Part shown: piece after piece, positions 1 through 8,925 of the stretch
Layout: each line of letters begins with the position of its first letter
How positions within the stretch are numbered: position 1 is the first letter of the stretch
Assembly (NCBI RefSeq): GCF_008711325.1
Contig: NZ_VXDB01000007.1
Location: forward strand, 124,001-188,000
Reading direction: 5' to 3'
Length of the DNA stretch: 64,000 nt
Origin: Roseibium sediminis
GTDB lineage: Bacteria > Pseudomonadota > Alphaproteobacteria > Rhizobiales > Stappiaceae
Position numbers and translations under genes: made by a program
The notes under the pieces: model-generated
Seen by the model: the letters and a program-made list of their open reading frames with translations, nothing else
The model's database searches: none
What the model was told of the DNA's origin: nothing

Positions 1-768
1 GCGAAACAGGAAAACCCGAAGCTGATCACCATTGGCGGCAGCCTCAATCTCTTTGAACATCCTGTGAAGGAAATCAGGGCGATTGCCGACGAGGTTGGCG
101 CAAGGGTGCTGTTTGATGCCGCGCACCAATGCGGCATGATCGCCGGAAGCCTGTGGTCAAACCCGCTGGAAAACGGCGCCGACATCATGACCATGAGCAC
201 CTACAAGAGCCTTGGCGGCCCGGCTGGCGGCCTGATCGTGACGAATGACGCAGATCTTGCCGAAAAGATCGACCGGATCGCCTTTCCCGGCATGACAGCA
301 AATTTCGATCCGGGCAAGACAGCAGCGCTCGCCTATACGATGCTCGACTGGCGCGAATTCGGCCACGCCTATGCCAAGGCCATGCAGGCCACATCTCAGG
401 CCTTTGCCGGACAGCTTGATAGAGCGGGCATCCCGATCTTCGCGAAGGCGCGCGGATACACCCTCTCCCACCAGTTTGCGATCGAGGCAGCCAGCTTTGG
501 CGGCGGCCAGACAGCGGCAAAGAAAATAGCAAAAGCCGGTTTCCTTGCCTGCGGCATAGGCCTGCCGATTGCACCGGTCAATGGCGACCTCAACGGCCTC
601 AGGATCGGCACTCCGGAAATGGTGCGCTGGGGCGTGAGCGTTGAAGATATTCCGCAGATCGCGGACATTCTAGCCAGAGCCCTGACCGGGGATACCCCGG
701 AAAACCTTACGGAAGAGACAGCTACCTTGCGCAAGCGTTTCAACAAGGTGCACTACGTTCTCGATTAA
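1..768 (+). CDS. SHMT-like PLP-dependent enzyme, 3' part (5' end outside window)
   Basis: The reading frame is open from base 1, so the start lies outside the window; 255 residues are visible. It resembles fold-type I PLP enzymes of the serine hydroxymethyltransferase group. There is an Asp-Ala-Ala-His stretch (about residues 39-42) for the cofactor ring and STYKSLGGPAGG with the putative Schiff-base lysine, followed by a C-terminal small domain with LRIGTPEMVRWG, close to the LRIGTPA motif of SHMT. The loop FPGMTANFDPGKTAA differs from the FPGxQGGP of housekeeping GlyA. I therefore read it as a paralogue acting on a related beta-hydroxy or alpha-methyl amino acid, not necessarily serine. It lies 99 bp upstream of the mesaconyl-CoA hydratase gene on the same strand and could be co-transcribed. 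Family call is good; substrate is unknown. Confidence 0.7.
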   Translation, partial: AKQENPKLITIGGSLNLFEHPVKEIRAIADEVGARVLFDAAHQCGMIAGSLWSNPLENGADIMTMSTYKSLGGPAGGLIVTNDADLAEKIDRIAFPGMTANFDPGKTAALAYTMLDWREFGHAYAKAMQATSQAFAGQLDRAGIPIFAKARGYTLSHQFAIEAASFGGGQTAAKKIAKAGFLACGIGLPIAPVNGDLNGLRIGTPEMVRWGVSVEDIPQIADILARALTGDTPENLTEETATLRKRFNKVHYVLD

Positions 769-867
769 CTGCCGGTTCCGGACTGGTCGGACGAAGGACG
801 AACTTGCTTTGTGCAGTGCGATAAGCATTATCAATCCGTCAAATGCATGTGGACGGGGAGTGAGCAC

Positions 868-1920
868 GTGGCCAAGACCAATCCGGGAAACTATTTCGAG
901 GACTTTGAAATCGGACAGGTGATCCGTCACGCGACACCGCGGACGGTCACCCATGGTGACGTTGCCCTCTACACCGCCCTTTATGGTTCCCGCTTTGCCG
1001 TTCAGTCCTCCGACGCCTTCTCATGGTCGCTGGGGTACGAACAGGCCCCCATTGATGATCTGCTGACCTTTCACATCGTCTTCGGCAAGACTGTCCCCGA
1101 CATCTCGCTGAATGCGGTTGCCAATCTTGGATATGCAGGCGGGCGTTTCCTTGCCCCGGTCTATCCGGGCGACACCCTGTCCGCTATTTCGGAAGTCATC
1201 GGCAAGAAGGAAAATTCCAACGGCAAGACCGGCGTCGTCTATGTCCGCTCCACCGGCTACAAGTCCGATGGCACCGAAGTGCTGGACTATGTCCGCTGGG
1301 TGATGGTGAACAAGGCTGATGCCAGCAATCCGGCTTGCAAACCTGTCGTTCCCGAACTTCCCGCCGCCATTGACCCGAACGCTCTCGGCAATGCCGTTCC
1401 CCTGCTCGACATGGAACATTGGGACGACAAGCTTGCCGGTTCGCCCTTCCGCTTCAAGGATTATCAGGTCGGCGAGAAAATCGACCATGTCGACGGAATG
1501 ACGCTGGAAGAGGCCGAACACCAGATGGCCACCAGGCTCTACCAGAACACGGCCAAGGTGCATTTCGACCAGTTCTCCGCCAATTCCGGTCGCCATGGCC
1601 GTCGCCTGATCTATGGCGGGCACATTATCAGCATGGCCCGTGCCCTCTCCTTCAACGGTCTTGGCAATGCTTTTCACATGGCCGGCATCAATGGCGGGCG
1701 CCACGTTGCCCCGGCTTTTGCAGGCGACACCATTTACGCCTGGTCCGAAGTGCTCGACACAGCCGAAATCGAAGGCCGCGAGGATGTTGGCGCGCTGCGT
1801 CTTCGCCTTGTCGCCACCAAGGACCGGCCCTGCGCGGACTTCCCCTACAAGGCAGACGAAAAGACCTATGAAGACGGGGTCATTCTCGACTTCGACTACT
1901 GGGCGCTGATCGCAAAATAA
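868..1920 (+). CDS. mch: mesaconyl-CoA hydratase (beta-methylmalyl-CoA dehydratase), MaoC family
   Basis: A 350-residue double hot-dog MaoC protein, about the length of Rhodobacter Mch (around 340). The N-terminal MaoC half begins with YFEDFEIGQVIRHATPRTV and the C-terminal half with DHVDGMTLEEAEHQMATR, which includes HFDQFSANSGRHGRRLIYGG. The family interconverts (2R,3S)-beta-methylmalyl-CoA and mesaconyl-CoA in the ethylmalonyl-CoA pathway for acetyl-CoA assimilation, in the cytoplasm. I chose the GTG at 868 because a GGGGAG ribosome-binding site lies at 855-860 and the protein then starts at the conserved AKTNPGNYFEDF. An ATG at 847 is an alternative. No other ethylmalonyl-CoA pathway gene is in the window. 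Confidence 0.82.
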   Translation: MAKTNPGNYFEDFEIGQVIRHATPRTVTHGDVALYTALYGSRFAVQSSDAFSWSLGYEQAPIDDLLTFHIVFGKTVPDISLNAVANLGYAGGRFLAPVYPGDTLSAISEVIGKKENSNGKTGVVYVRSTGYKSDGTEVLDYVRWVMVNKADASNPACKPVVPELPAAIDPNALGNAVPLLDMEHWDDKLAGSPFRFKDYQVGEKIDHVDGMTLEEAEHQMATRLYQNTAKVHFDQFSANSGRHGRRLIYGGHIISMARALSFNGLGNAFHMAGINGGRHVAPAFAGDTIYAWSEVLDTAEIEGREDVGALRLRLVATKDRPCADFPYKADEKTYEDGVILDFDYWALIAK

Positions 1921-1941
1921 CCCTTCTCATTGCCCGCTTGG

Positions 1942-1984
1942 AATTCTGCCGAAACTGCGTCAGACTTGACCGATCGGCAGAAAT
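1942..1984. promoter_or_regulatory. inverted repeat upstream of luxR-type gene
   Basis: Arms AATTCTGCCGA (1942-1952) and TCGGCAGAAAT (1974-1984) match at 10 of 11 positions with a 21-base spacer. The element lies 21 bases after the mch stop and 15 bases before the luxR-type start. It could be an operator for the regulator or a stem with a large loop at the end of mch. There is no T-tract after it, so a terminator is less likely. Confidence 0.35.
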
Positions 1985-1999
1985 CCTTGGGAGGGGAAC

Positions 2000-2773
2000 A
2001 TGCTGACGACCCTGTCGGCACGTGAGACGTCCGAACTTATCGGTATCATGCAGGATCTGACGAGGCTCTCGAACAGCCACGAGCTCAGACAGCGCGTGGG
2101 CGAACGTCTGCTCGGCCTGCTGAATGCGGACTTCTTCGCCTCCTTCGTCGCAGGCCCACCCGGGCACGGCTATGGAAACCGGGCCTCGGTCAACATGACC
2201 CCGGCCAATCTCGATCTCTACGAAGCGTATTTCCAGCACCGCGACCCGATCACGCAAAAGCTGGCAAGGCGGCGGCACGCCGTCCATGTCAACGAGGTCA
2301 TCGACCAGTCTGACCTTGAAAGAACCGAGTTCTACAACGACTTCCTGCAGCGCGACGGTCTGCATCATGGCATGAACTATCATGCCCATGACGGCGCCGT
2401 GCATGTCGGAGACCTGAGGGTCTGGCGCTCCCGCGCCAAGGACACTTTCGACCGACGCGACGTGGACATCCTTCAGGCGGTAGGAACCGCCTTCTCCAAT
2501 GCCGTGATCCAGCATCGTCGCTTTGAGGAAAATCTCCGTCAGCTCGATCCACTTCAAACGCTGGAGAGCGTCGCCCAAGGATGGTCATTGACCCCTCGCG
2601 AGACAGAAATTCTGTCCTGCATGACCCGTTTCGGACGAGATCAGGACATTGCCGATCATCTTGGCGTCTCGGTCACCACCGTGCGAACCCATATCCAGCG
2701 GCTGTTTCAAAAGGCCGGGGTCAACAATCGAACCGCACTGGTAACCAGGCTGATGGCCGCGCGTCCCAACTAA
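2000..2773 (+). CDS. LuxR-type transcriptional regulator
   Basis: 257 residues. The C-terminal 65 residues form a GerE/LuxR helix-turn-helix: SLTPRETEILSCM, then DIADHLGVSVTTVRTHIQRLFQKAGVNNRTALV, with the expected TPRE and VRTHI signatures. The N-terminal ~180 residues look like a PAS/GAF-like sensing region and lack the conserved Trp/Tyr/Asp set of autoinducer-binding domains, so this is probably not a quorum-sensing receptor. The ATG at 2000 has a GGGAGGGGA ribosome-binding site directly upstream. It sits between mch and an exported amidase on the same strand; its target is unknown, with the adjacent inverted repeat at 1942-1984 as a candidate site. Confidence 0.8.
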   Translation: MLTTLSARETSELIGIMQDLTRLSNSHELRQRVGERLLGLLNADFFASFVAGPPGHGYGNRASVNMTPANLDLYEAYFQHRDPITQKLARRRHAVHVNEVIDQSDLERTEFYNDFLQRDGLHHGMNYHAHDGAVHVGDLRVWRSRAKDTFDRRDVDILQAVGTAFSNAVIQHRRFEENLRQLDPLQTLESVAQGWSLTPRETEILSCMTRFGRDQDIADHLGVSVTTVRTHIQRLFQKAGVNNRTALVTRLMAARPN

Positions 2774-2872
2774 CCGACGGCTGGTATCCGCGCCCGCATC
2801 CTCAAAAATGAGGACGCGTTGCAGCGCATTCTTCGCTCCAATGCTCTTCCGATCTTGACGGGAGGAATGATC

Positions 2873-4324
2873 ATGGGAGTTCGCAGTATCTTGACCCTTG
2901 GAGCAATGGCACTTGGCAGCCTGCCAGCACTCGCGGGCGACAATCTGAAGGACCTGACCGCCAGCGAAGCCGCAGCGCAGATCGCATCCGGCACACTGTC
3001 ACCGCAAACATATGTTGACGCCCTGCTTGAGCGGATCGGCGATGATCCGGGCAACGCGTTCATCACGCTGGACGCAGATGGCGCCAAGTCTGCAGCGCTG
3101 AAGGAGCCGTCAGAAAAGGGCCCCTTGTTCGGGGTGCCCATCGTCGTGAAGGACAACATCGCCGTTCAGGGTCTGCCGACCACCGCCGGAACGCCCGCTC
3201 TCGCCAATTGGCATCCCGCAAAGGATGCCCCAGTGGTGGAGCGGCTGCGCAAGGCAGGCGCGATCATTCTCGGCAAGACCAACCTGCATGAACTGGCCTT
3301 TGGCATCACATCCAACAACGCCGCCCATGGCCCAGTTGCCAATGCCTACGCATCAGATCGCTTCGCAGGCGGATCAAGCGGTGGAACCGGTGCAGCCGTC
3401 GGGGCCCGGTTTGCACCTGTCGGATTGGGGACAGATACCGGTGGGTCGGTTCGCATTCCTGCAGCGCTCAATGGCGTCTATGGGTTCCGTCCTTCCGTCG
3501 GCAGATATCCGCAGGCAGGGATTGTTCCAATTTCCCACACGCGCGACACCGCCGGACCGCTTGCCCGCACCATGAAGGATATCGCCTTGATGGACGGCAT
3601 CATCACGAATGGCGAAACCGACCTAAAAGCCCTCGATCTGTCCGGGGTTCGCCTTGGACTCCCGTCAGCCTTCAATGGCCATGTGGATAGCGAGACGGAT
3701 CGCCTCATGAAAGCGGCGCTTGAAAAGCTGGAAGCGGCAGGCGCAACCCTGGTTCCGCTCGATCTTGCGGACATTCAGGACCTCAATAGCCAGATCGGTT
3801 TCCCGATTGCCCTGTTTGAAGCCAAACACGATATTGCAAAATTCCTTCAAGAAAACGGGACGGGCCTCACGATCGACCAACTGGCCGCCGGGATCGCCAG
3901 CCCGGACGTGAAATTTGTCTTCGACAATCTGATTCTCGGAGATCAGGCCGTGCCGGAAGCAGCCTATCGCAGTGTGATTGACGACCTTCGCCCCAAACTG
4001 CAGGCGCGATATGCCGAAGTATTTGCAGCCCACCGTCTGGATGCCCTTGTCTTCCCGACAACCCCCCTTCCTGCGCAGCCCATCTCAGGCTCCGATCTGG
4101 AAGTCAAGTTGCAGGGCACCAAGGTCCCGACCTTCCAGACATTCATCCGGAATACGGACCCCGGATCCAACGCCGGCCTCCCCGGTCTCTCGATCCCCGT
4201 CGGACTGACAAGCGACGGTCTGCCCGTCGGGCTGGAGCTTGATGGCCCGGCCTTTTCGGACAGGCATCTGCTGGCTCTCGGGCTTGCGGTAGAGGCGCTG
4301 CTCCCACCAACACCTGCCCCCTGA
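2873..4324 (+). CDS. exported amidase (amidase signature family)
   Basis: 483 residues. The Ser-cisSer-Lys triad of the amidase signature family can be placed: Lys93 in VVKDNIAVQG, Ser168 in GGSSGG, and the nucleophile Ser192 in TDTGGSVRIP. The N-terminus MGVRSILTLGAMALGSLPAL followed by AGDN is a convincing Sec signal peptide, so the enzyme should act in the periplasm, which is less usual than the cytosolic indoleacetamide or allophanate hydrolases it resembles. The start was set at ATG 2873 because GGAGGA at 2861-2866 lies 6 bases upstream; ATG 2867 is too close. It hydrolyses an amide of unknown identity. A strong terminator follows at 4351-4380. Confidence 0.82.
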   Translation: MGVRSILTLGAMALGSLPALAGDNLKDLTASEAAAQIASGTLSPQTYVDALLERIGDDPGNAFITLDADGAKSAALKEPSEKGPLFGVPIVVKDNIAVQGLPTTAGTPALANWHPAKDAPVVERLRKAGAIILGKTNLHELAFGITSNNAAHGPVANAYASDRFAGGSSGGTGAAVGARFAPVGLGTDTGGSVRIPAALNGVYGFRPSVGRYPQAGIVPISHTRDTAGPLARTMKDIALMDGIITNGETDLKALDLSGVRLGLPSAFNGHVDSETDRLMKAALEKLEAAGATLVPLDLADIQDLNSQIGFPIALFEAKHDIAKFLQENGTGLTIDQLAAGIASPDVKFVFDNLILGDQAVPEAAYRSVIDDLRPKLQARYAEVFAAHRLDALVFPTTPLPAQPISGSDLEVKLQGTKVPTFQTFIRNTDPGSNAGLPGLSIPVGLTSDGLPVGLELDGPAFSDRHLLALGLAVEALLPPTPAP

Positions 4325-4350
4325 TACGTGATCGCGACGGTTTCTGGCCA

Positions 4351-4380
4351 GAAAGCCCCGGTTTCGGGGCTTTCCCTTTG
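4351..4380 (+). terminator. rho-independent terminator after the amidase gene
   Basis: A 9-bp perfect stem GAAAGCCCC (4351-4359) / GGGGCTTTC (4366-4374) with a GGTTTC loop is followed by CCTTTG. It is GC-rich and starts 26 bases past the amidase stop. Confidence 0.75.
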
Positions 4381-4434
4381 TCAGGTGGACTGCAACACTC
4401 TTAGAGCAGACCGATGAGGCATGGGGGGATGCAG

Positions 4435-5040
4435 ATGGACCGCGTATCATTTACCCGGATGAAGGATGGCACCAAGGCCGACTATGACCTGCTGGCAGAA
4501 GCCGAACGGCCCTACCACGCCCTCACCGCTGACCGCATTCTGGCCGAACTTCGCAAACAGGGAGAGGATTCCCTGTCAGGCTATCAGATTACCCGCATGG
4601 ATCACGGTTTGCAGGCTGCCACCAGAGCGCTGCGGGAAGGCGCGGATATCGATTGGGTGGTCGGTGCTCTGCTGCACGATATCGGCGACGGCCTCGCCCC
4701 CCAGAACCACGACCGATTTTCGGCAGAAGTCATCCGACCCTTCGTTCGCGACGAAGTCGCCTGGGTGGTGGAGCATCACGGCATCTTCCAGATGATCTAC
4801 TACGCCCATCATTATGGCTGGGACGAAAACGCACGCGACCGCTTCAAGGATCATCCGTGCTTCCAAAGCTGCGCGGATTTTTGCGAACGGTGGGACCAGT
4901 CATCCTTCGACCCGGACTATCCGACCGAGCCGGTTGAAACCTTCGAGCCAATGGTTCGCGAAGTCTTCGCCCGCAAGGCCTACGACCCGGACGTCATTCA
5001 GGAAGGTGTTGTGAAGGGACTGCCGACGCTTTCGGCCTGA
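4435..5040 (+). CDS. HD-domain protein with PhnZ/TmpB-like di-iron oxygenase ligand set
   Basis: 201 residues. Databases would call it an HD-domain phosphohydrolase. The metal-ligand pattern is richer than a plain HD pair: His57 (MDHGLQAA), His81-Asp82 (LLHDIGD), His92, His114 or His115 (VEHHG) and Asp154 (CERWDQ). The order and spacing, including WD before a C-terminal helix, follow PhnZ and TmpB, the mixed-valence di-iron oxygenases that cleave phosphonate C-P bonds after hydroxylation; MIOX is a more distant relative. I infer an oxygenase of a small hydroxylated substrate rather than a nucleotidase. GGGGG at 4423-4428 favours ATG 4435 over 4414 or 4429. No phosphonate gene is adjacent, so the substrate is open. 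Confidence 0.7.
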   Translation: MDRVSFTRMKDGTKADYDLLAEAERPYHALTADRILAELRKQGEDSLSGYQITRMDHGLQAATRALREGADIDWVVGALLHDIGDGLAPQNHDRFSAEVIRPFVRDEVAWVVEHHGIFQMIYYAHHYGWDENARDRFKDHPCFQSCADFCERWDQSSFDPDYPTEPVETFEPMVREVFARKAYDPDVIQEGVVKGLPTLSA

Positions 5041-5057
5041 CCCCGGACATTCCGGGG
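5041..5057. terminator. short hairpin between convergent genes
   Basis: CCCCGGA / TCCGGGG 7-bp stem with a CAT loop sits exactly between the HD gene stop (5040) and the L,D-transpeptidase stop (5068). It lacks a T-tract on either strand, so termination by it is only plausible. Confidence 0.4.
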
Positions 5058-5067
5058 CCAACCGATG

Positions 5068-6294
5068 TTACGGCTTGGGAGCCGGAGCAGCGCTTGTCTC
5101 TATAGGGCCGACCGTTGTCGTGTCATCAGTCGTCTTTTCGCCAAAGGGCAACCAGCGCTTCAGGAAGTTCCCAGGCGTTCCGCCTGACTGGTCAGACGGC
5201 GCATAGGCGGTTGCAACTTCGCCCTCAGGCCGTGCCTTGGGCGCAGCCGTTGCCGCAGCTACGTCAGCTACAACAGGTTCCACCTGCTCGCTTGCAGGCG
5301 CAGACCCGGCGACATCAACCGAAGGCGCCTGACCACCACCCAGAACACCAGCGATCGCTTTCTGCCGCTCGTCCCAGCGCTTCTGGCGCTCTTCGCGCGC
5401 TTCCAGCTTGGCGACAATCGTCTCGAATTTCTTCTCGTCTTCGCGCTGCTTGTGATCGATCAGCAGGGCAACACGGTCCGGCACCTTGTATTCCGGGCAT
5501 TTGGCGGTTGCGCGGAACGGAATCCCTTCCACCAGCGGCGTTGCGTCGAAGACGTATTTCTTCTCGCAAACATCCACTTTCGGCGGAACCTTGGTCAGCT
5601 CGAAATGATCGTAGCCGACCTTGAGCATGCGCCAGAAGTCCATGTGTTCGCTGTCATGGTACTTGGCCATGTTTTCCGGCGTCATGTGGAACGGAAAGGC
5701 CTGAACCTGAAACGAGCGTTGACCACCCTTGAAGCTGTCGCGGGCCAACGCGTAGATGTCCTGCACCTGCGCATCGGTCATCGCATAGCAACCGCGCGAG
5801 GAACATGCGCCATGAACCATCAGATGCGTACCAGTTCGACCATGGGCGCGGTCAAACTGGTTCGGATATCCAAGATTGAAGGCAAGGTGATAATTGGAAT
5901 TCGGGTTCATCAGGCCGGGCGTGATCTCGTAGAACCCTTCCGGGGCCTGACGGTCGCCTTCCTTGAATTTCGGGCCGAGCTCCCCGGACCATTTGCAGAT
6001 CTCGAACTTTTCGAGCAACTGGTACCGCCCGTTGCGCGCCTGTTTCCAGACTTCCAGTTCGTTTTCCTGCTTGAAAATGCGCACCATGATCGGCGACGTC
6101 GAGCTCATGTTGAGCTCTGTCATCTTGCGCTTCACTTCCGCGCTGACAGGGCGTTGCGCTTTGGGACCATAGCCCAATTCGTCGGCCTGGCACCCGGCCA
6201 AAAATGCAGCTGCCATTACCACGATGCCCACCTTGCGGGCACTGGACAGGCGCTCAAGGAGGGAGGTGCCTAAAGAATTTTGCCAGGCGGTCAT
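5068..6294 (-). CDS. L,D-transpeptidase family lipoprotein (YafK/DpaA-like)
   Basis: 408 residues. A lipobox FLAGC with Cys35 follows a hydrophobic stretch VGIVVMAAAFLAG, so the protein should be a lipoprotein facing the periplasm. The catalytic region of YkuD-type L,D-transpeptidases is visible as HLMVHGACSSRGCYAMTD (His and nucleophilic Cys of HGxxxxxxGC). In this subfamily some members cross-link peptidoglycan and others (DpaA) release Braun lipoprotein. The last ~110 residues are Ala/Pro/Val-rich low complexity ending APAPKP, an extension beyond the catalytic domain. ATG 6294 is preferred over 6300 because the CGGGA ribosome-binding site fits it better. It converges with the HD gene. Confidence 0.8.
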   Translation of the reverse strand: MTAWQNSLGTSLLERLSSARKVGIVVMAAAFLAGCQADELGYGPKAQRPVSAEVKRKMTELNMSSTSPIMVRIFKQENELEVWKQARNGRYQLLEKFEICKWSGELGPKFKEGDRQAPEGFYEITPGLMNPNSNYHLAFNLGYPNQFDRAHGRTGTHLMVHGACSSRGCYAMTDAQVQDIYALARDSFKGGQRSFQVQAFPFHMTPENMAKYHDSEHMDFWRMLKVGYDHFELTKVPPKVDVCEKKYVFDATPLVEGIPFRATAKCPEYKVPDRVALLIDHKQREDEKKFETIVAKLEAREERQKRWDERQKAIAGVLGGGQAPSVDVAGSAPASEQVEPVVADVAAATAAPKARPEGEVATAYAPSDQSGGTPGNFLKRWLPFGEKTTDDTTTVGPIETSAAPAPKP

Positions 6295-6523
6295 GCGCAT
6301 TCCCGAACTCAACACAGCAACGGAAAACCAAAAGCGACCCGGAATGATGGCTTTATTGCAAAGCCTGACCCGGTTAGCCAATTGGGTACGTTACGGGGTT
6401 ATGGTTGACAGCAAGTTACCTTAAAACAAGCAATTTGGCAGACGAATTTCGCTAACATTCACGTCATTCGCCGACGATCGCCACCATGACGGGCAATTTC
6501 GACAAAAGCACGGCAAGACACAC

Positions 6524-6545
6524 TGACCCGAGCAATTTCGGGTCA
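6524..6545 (-). terminator. hairpin downstream of accA
   Basis: TGACCCGA / TCGGGTCA perfect 8-bp stem with a 6-base loop begins 29 bases after the accA stop. No T-tract follows on the minus strand, so the terminator role is uncertain. Confidence 0.35.
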
Positions 6546-6573
6546 GCAGAAAGAACGAACAGCCTGTTTGTTG

Positions 6574-7530
6574 TCAGGACAGCGTGCGGCCGATGGAGAT
6601 GAACTTCTCGCGGCGCTGCTTGCGGATTTTATCCGGCGTCAGACCTGACAGCTCCATCAATGCCTTTTCGATGGCCGAGCCCGCATTGTTGATCACCGTT
6701 TCCGGCGCCCGATGTGCACCGCCTACCGGTTCCTTGACAATGCTGTCGATCACGCCGAGCTGCAGGAGATCCTGCGCGGTGATTTTCATGGCCGTGGCAG
6801 CATCCTGCGCCCGGGCGCTGTCGCGCCAGAGGATCGAGGCCGCTCCTTCGGGAGAAATAACCGAATAGATCGCATGTTCCAGCATCAGCACACGGCTGGA
6901 CGTGGCAACCGCAATCGCACCACCAGACCCACCTTCACCAATGACCAGAGACACGGAAGGAACACCAAGCCCAAGTCCCTTGTCTGTGGAACGGGCGATG
7001 GCTTCCGCCTGACCGCGCTCTTCCGCGCCGATCCCCGGATAAGCACCCGCCGTGTCCACGAAAGAAACGACCGGAATGCCGAACCGATCAGCCATGTCCA
7101 TGATACGCACGGCCTTGCGATAGCCTTCCGGGCGGGCCATGCCAAAATTGTGCTTCAACCGCGACTGGGTGTCGGAGCCTTTTTCCTGCGCCAGAATGGC
7201 GACCGACTGTCCGCGGAAGCGACCGAGACCGGCGATAATCGCATGGTCTTCGGCAAAATTGCGGTCTCCAGCCAGCGGCGTAAAGTCCTCGATTAGTCCG
7301 GCCACATAGTTGGCTGCATGCGGGCGATCAGGGTGGCGGGCCACCAGCGTCTTCTGCCAGGGCGTCAGCTTTGCATAGAGGTCCTTGAGCGTGCCAGCGG
7401 ACTTGCTCTTCAACCGGTCGATCTCATCTTCGACATTGACCGCCTCACCATCGGCAGCCAGAGCGCGAAGCTCCTGGATCTTGCCTTCGATATCGGCAAC
7501 CGGCTTTTCGAATTCCAAATAGCTGTGCAT
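6574..7530 (-). CDS. accA: acetyl-CoA carboxylase carboxyltransferase subunit alpha
   Basis: 318 residues, the normal AccA length (about 317-319). The N-terminus [19 protein letters not shown] and the core segments PYAANYV-like [26 protein letters not shown] and [15 protein letters not shown] are diagnostic. With AccD it forms the alpha2beta2 carboxyltransferase that moves the carboxyl group from carboxybiotin to acetyl-CoA, the committed step of fatty acid synthesis. accD, accB and accC are not in the window. It lies downstream of the DUF3108 gene on the same strand with a 229-bp gap, so it probably has its own promoter. Confidence 0.97.
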   Translation of the reverse strand: MHSYLEFEKPVADIEGKIQELRALAADGEAVNVEDEIDRLKSKSAGTLKDLYAKLTPWQKTLVARHPDRPHAANYVAGLIEDFTPLAGDRNFAEDHAIIAGLGRFRGQSVAILAQEKGSDTQSRLKHNFGMARPEGYRKAVRIMDMADRFGIPVVSFVDTAGAYPGIGAEERGQAEAIARSTDKGLGLGVPSVSLVIGEGGSGGAIAVATSSRVLMLEHAIYSVISPEGAASILWRDSARAQDAATAMKITAQDLLQLGVIDSIVKEPVGGAHRAPETVINNAGSAIEKALMELSGLTPDKIRKQRREKFISIGRTLS

Positions 7531-7759
7531 GGACTAAGGTACCTGGGCCATCTGGCCTGCATAAGGCAGGCATAAAAACGGATATTGCTTGGGCTCTAAC
7601 AAGACATGGGCCGCCACGCAAGAGCACGTTGCGCCCTGAGGTATGTCCCCAAAGGCGCAAATGCAACAGCCGAATTCGGCTACAGGTCCAAAATGGCAAG
7701 CATTTCAAGGAGTCAGCATCGCCGGGAAGGCTTTAAGCCTCCCACTGGCTGTTTTTGGC

Positions 7760-8593
7760 TTATCGCTCGGCGCTGTCGCGCAGGCCGCCCTTGATCTGAA
7801 GGGCTGTCGCCTCGACGACCAGACGTCCGGTCTTGGTGTCGATGGACATGCGATAGGGGATCAGCACGTTTTCATCACCCATCGGCGCCAGCCAGACTTC
7901 CATCGGCGCCTTGGCCATGTATTTGACCGAATCCTTGGACGGACGATGACCTGCAACGGGAATCCACTTGGCATTGCATACGACAACAGGTCCGTCATAG
8001 CCCTTGCCGGAGACATTCTTGATCTCGCGGTAGCTGAGCTTGATGTCGAAACGGGTCCAGCCATCAAAGATCGGCAGCTTGCGGTCACAGGCTTCAGGCC
8101 CGAGCGCCTTGCCGGATGTTGCAATCGGCATAAGGGCCGCACTGAGCGGATCGACGGCATTCTGCTTGTGTTTCTGGCGTACCTCGATGCGCTCCTTGTT
8201 CGGCTTGAACTGGGGCGACACATCCGCAGAACGGATATGACCCGAGCCCTGATTGAGCCCGACAAAGAAGTCCCGGTTCGCAGCGTGGGAGGCCATCTGG
8301 TATTTGGACGGCACGACCTTCGAGCCGACCACCCAGCCGGAGGCTTCCGCCCCACCCTTGCCGGTGGAGAACAAGGTGCCAATGCCAGCCGGCTTCATGC
8401 CCACCTTGGCTGAATAGGCATTTCCCTGAAGCACGAGTGACAGCGTGCCTTCACCAACGGTCAGGCCCGCAATGGAAATGTCATATCGTCCACCGACACT
8501 GCTGCGTTTTGCTTCTGCTGGAGCAGAGACAATGACAGTTGCTGCGGCAAGTGACAGAGCGAAAAGTCGCCCAACCGAGGAGAATGCAAACAC
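7760..8593 (-). CDS. DUF3108 domain-containing periplasmic protein
   Basis: 277 residues. The N-terminus has a signal peptide (RLFALSLAAATVIVSAPAEA, then KRSSVGG). The mature part is the beta-rich DUF3108 domain with GGRYDISIAGLTVGEGTLSL near its start and VYLAP-like VWLAPMGDENVLIPYRM near its end. Family members are exported proteins of unknown function. I set the start at the GTG at 8593 because GGAGG lies 5 bases upstream in TTTCGGAGGTTCAG. It is divergent from rpmB, an arrangement I recall from other Rhizobiales. Confidence 0.8.
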   Translation of the reverse strand: MFAFSSVGRLFALSLAAATVIVSAPAEAKRSSVGGRYDISIAGLTVGEGTLSLVLQGNAYSAKVGMKPAGIGTLFSTGKGGAEASGWVVGSKVVPSKYQMASHAANRDFFVGLNQGSGHIRSADVSPQFKPNKERIEVRQKHKQNAVDPLSAALMPIATSGKALGPEACDRKLPIFDGWTRFDIKLSYREIKNVSGKGYDGPVVVCNAKWIPVAGHRPSKDSVKYMAKAPMEVWLAPMGDENVLIPYRMSIDTKTGRLVVEATALQIKGGLRDSAER

Positions 8594-8925
8594 CTGAACC
8601 TCCGAAATGCCGAACGCGGCAAGACAGTCAAACCTTCGCCTGCATGGGTTTCGCACCAAGGGAATCTGCAGAAACGAATAATCCCGAATTGTTCGCTTTC
8701 ATGGTAACATTAAGGTTAACGAAATCCTGTGCGATGAAAGAAAATCATTCTGCTGCGCCGAATCGAAACTGATGTCTTGACCTTCGTCGCCGGTCCCATT
8801 ATAGCGGGACAACTTTTTCCGAGACAAGCCGGAGATGCCGTTGCGAGACCTTCGCGTCCGCGCCTTTCCGGTTGAACCAGCCGGGACCAACGACGGACCG
8901 GCCGCGAAAATATAAAGGTGAACTC
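8594..8925. other. 332-bp divergent intergenic region between the DUF3108 gene and rpmB
   Basis: It holds the rpmB promoter described separately (8777-8805) and an AT-rich part (8680-8760) that probably carries the promoter of the DUF3108 gene. TTAA-containing steps around 8706-8718 do not fit the CtrA consensus spacing. I see no further ORF or RNA. Confidence 0.5.
8777..8805 (+). promoter_or_regulatory. sigma70-type promoter of rpmB
   Basis: TTGACC (8777-8782) and TATAGC (8800-8805) are separated by exactly 17 bases, close to the housekeeping consensus. The rpmB start lies about 120 bases downstream, leaving a leader of about 110 bases. Confidence 0.6.

Noticed and set aside
8699-8720. CtrA-like sites (TTAA steps) upstream of the DUF3108 gene.
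   Set aside because: The spacing between TTAA half-sites is not the required 7 bases.
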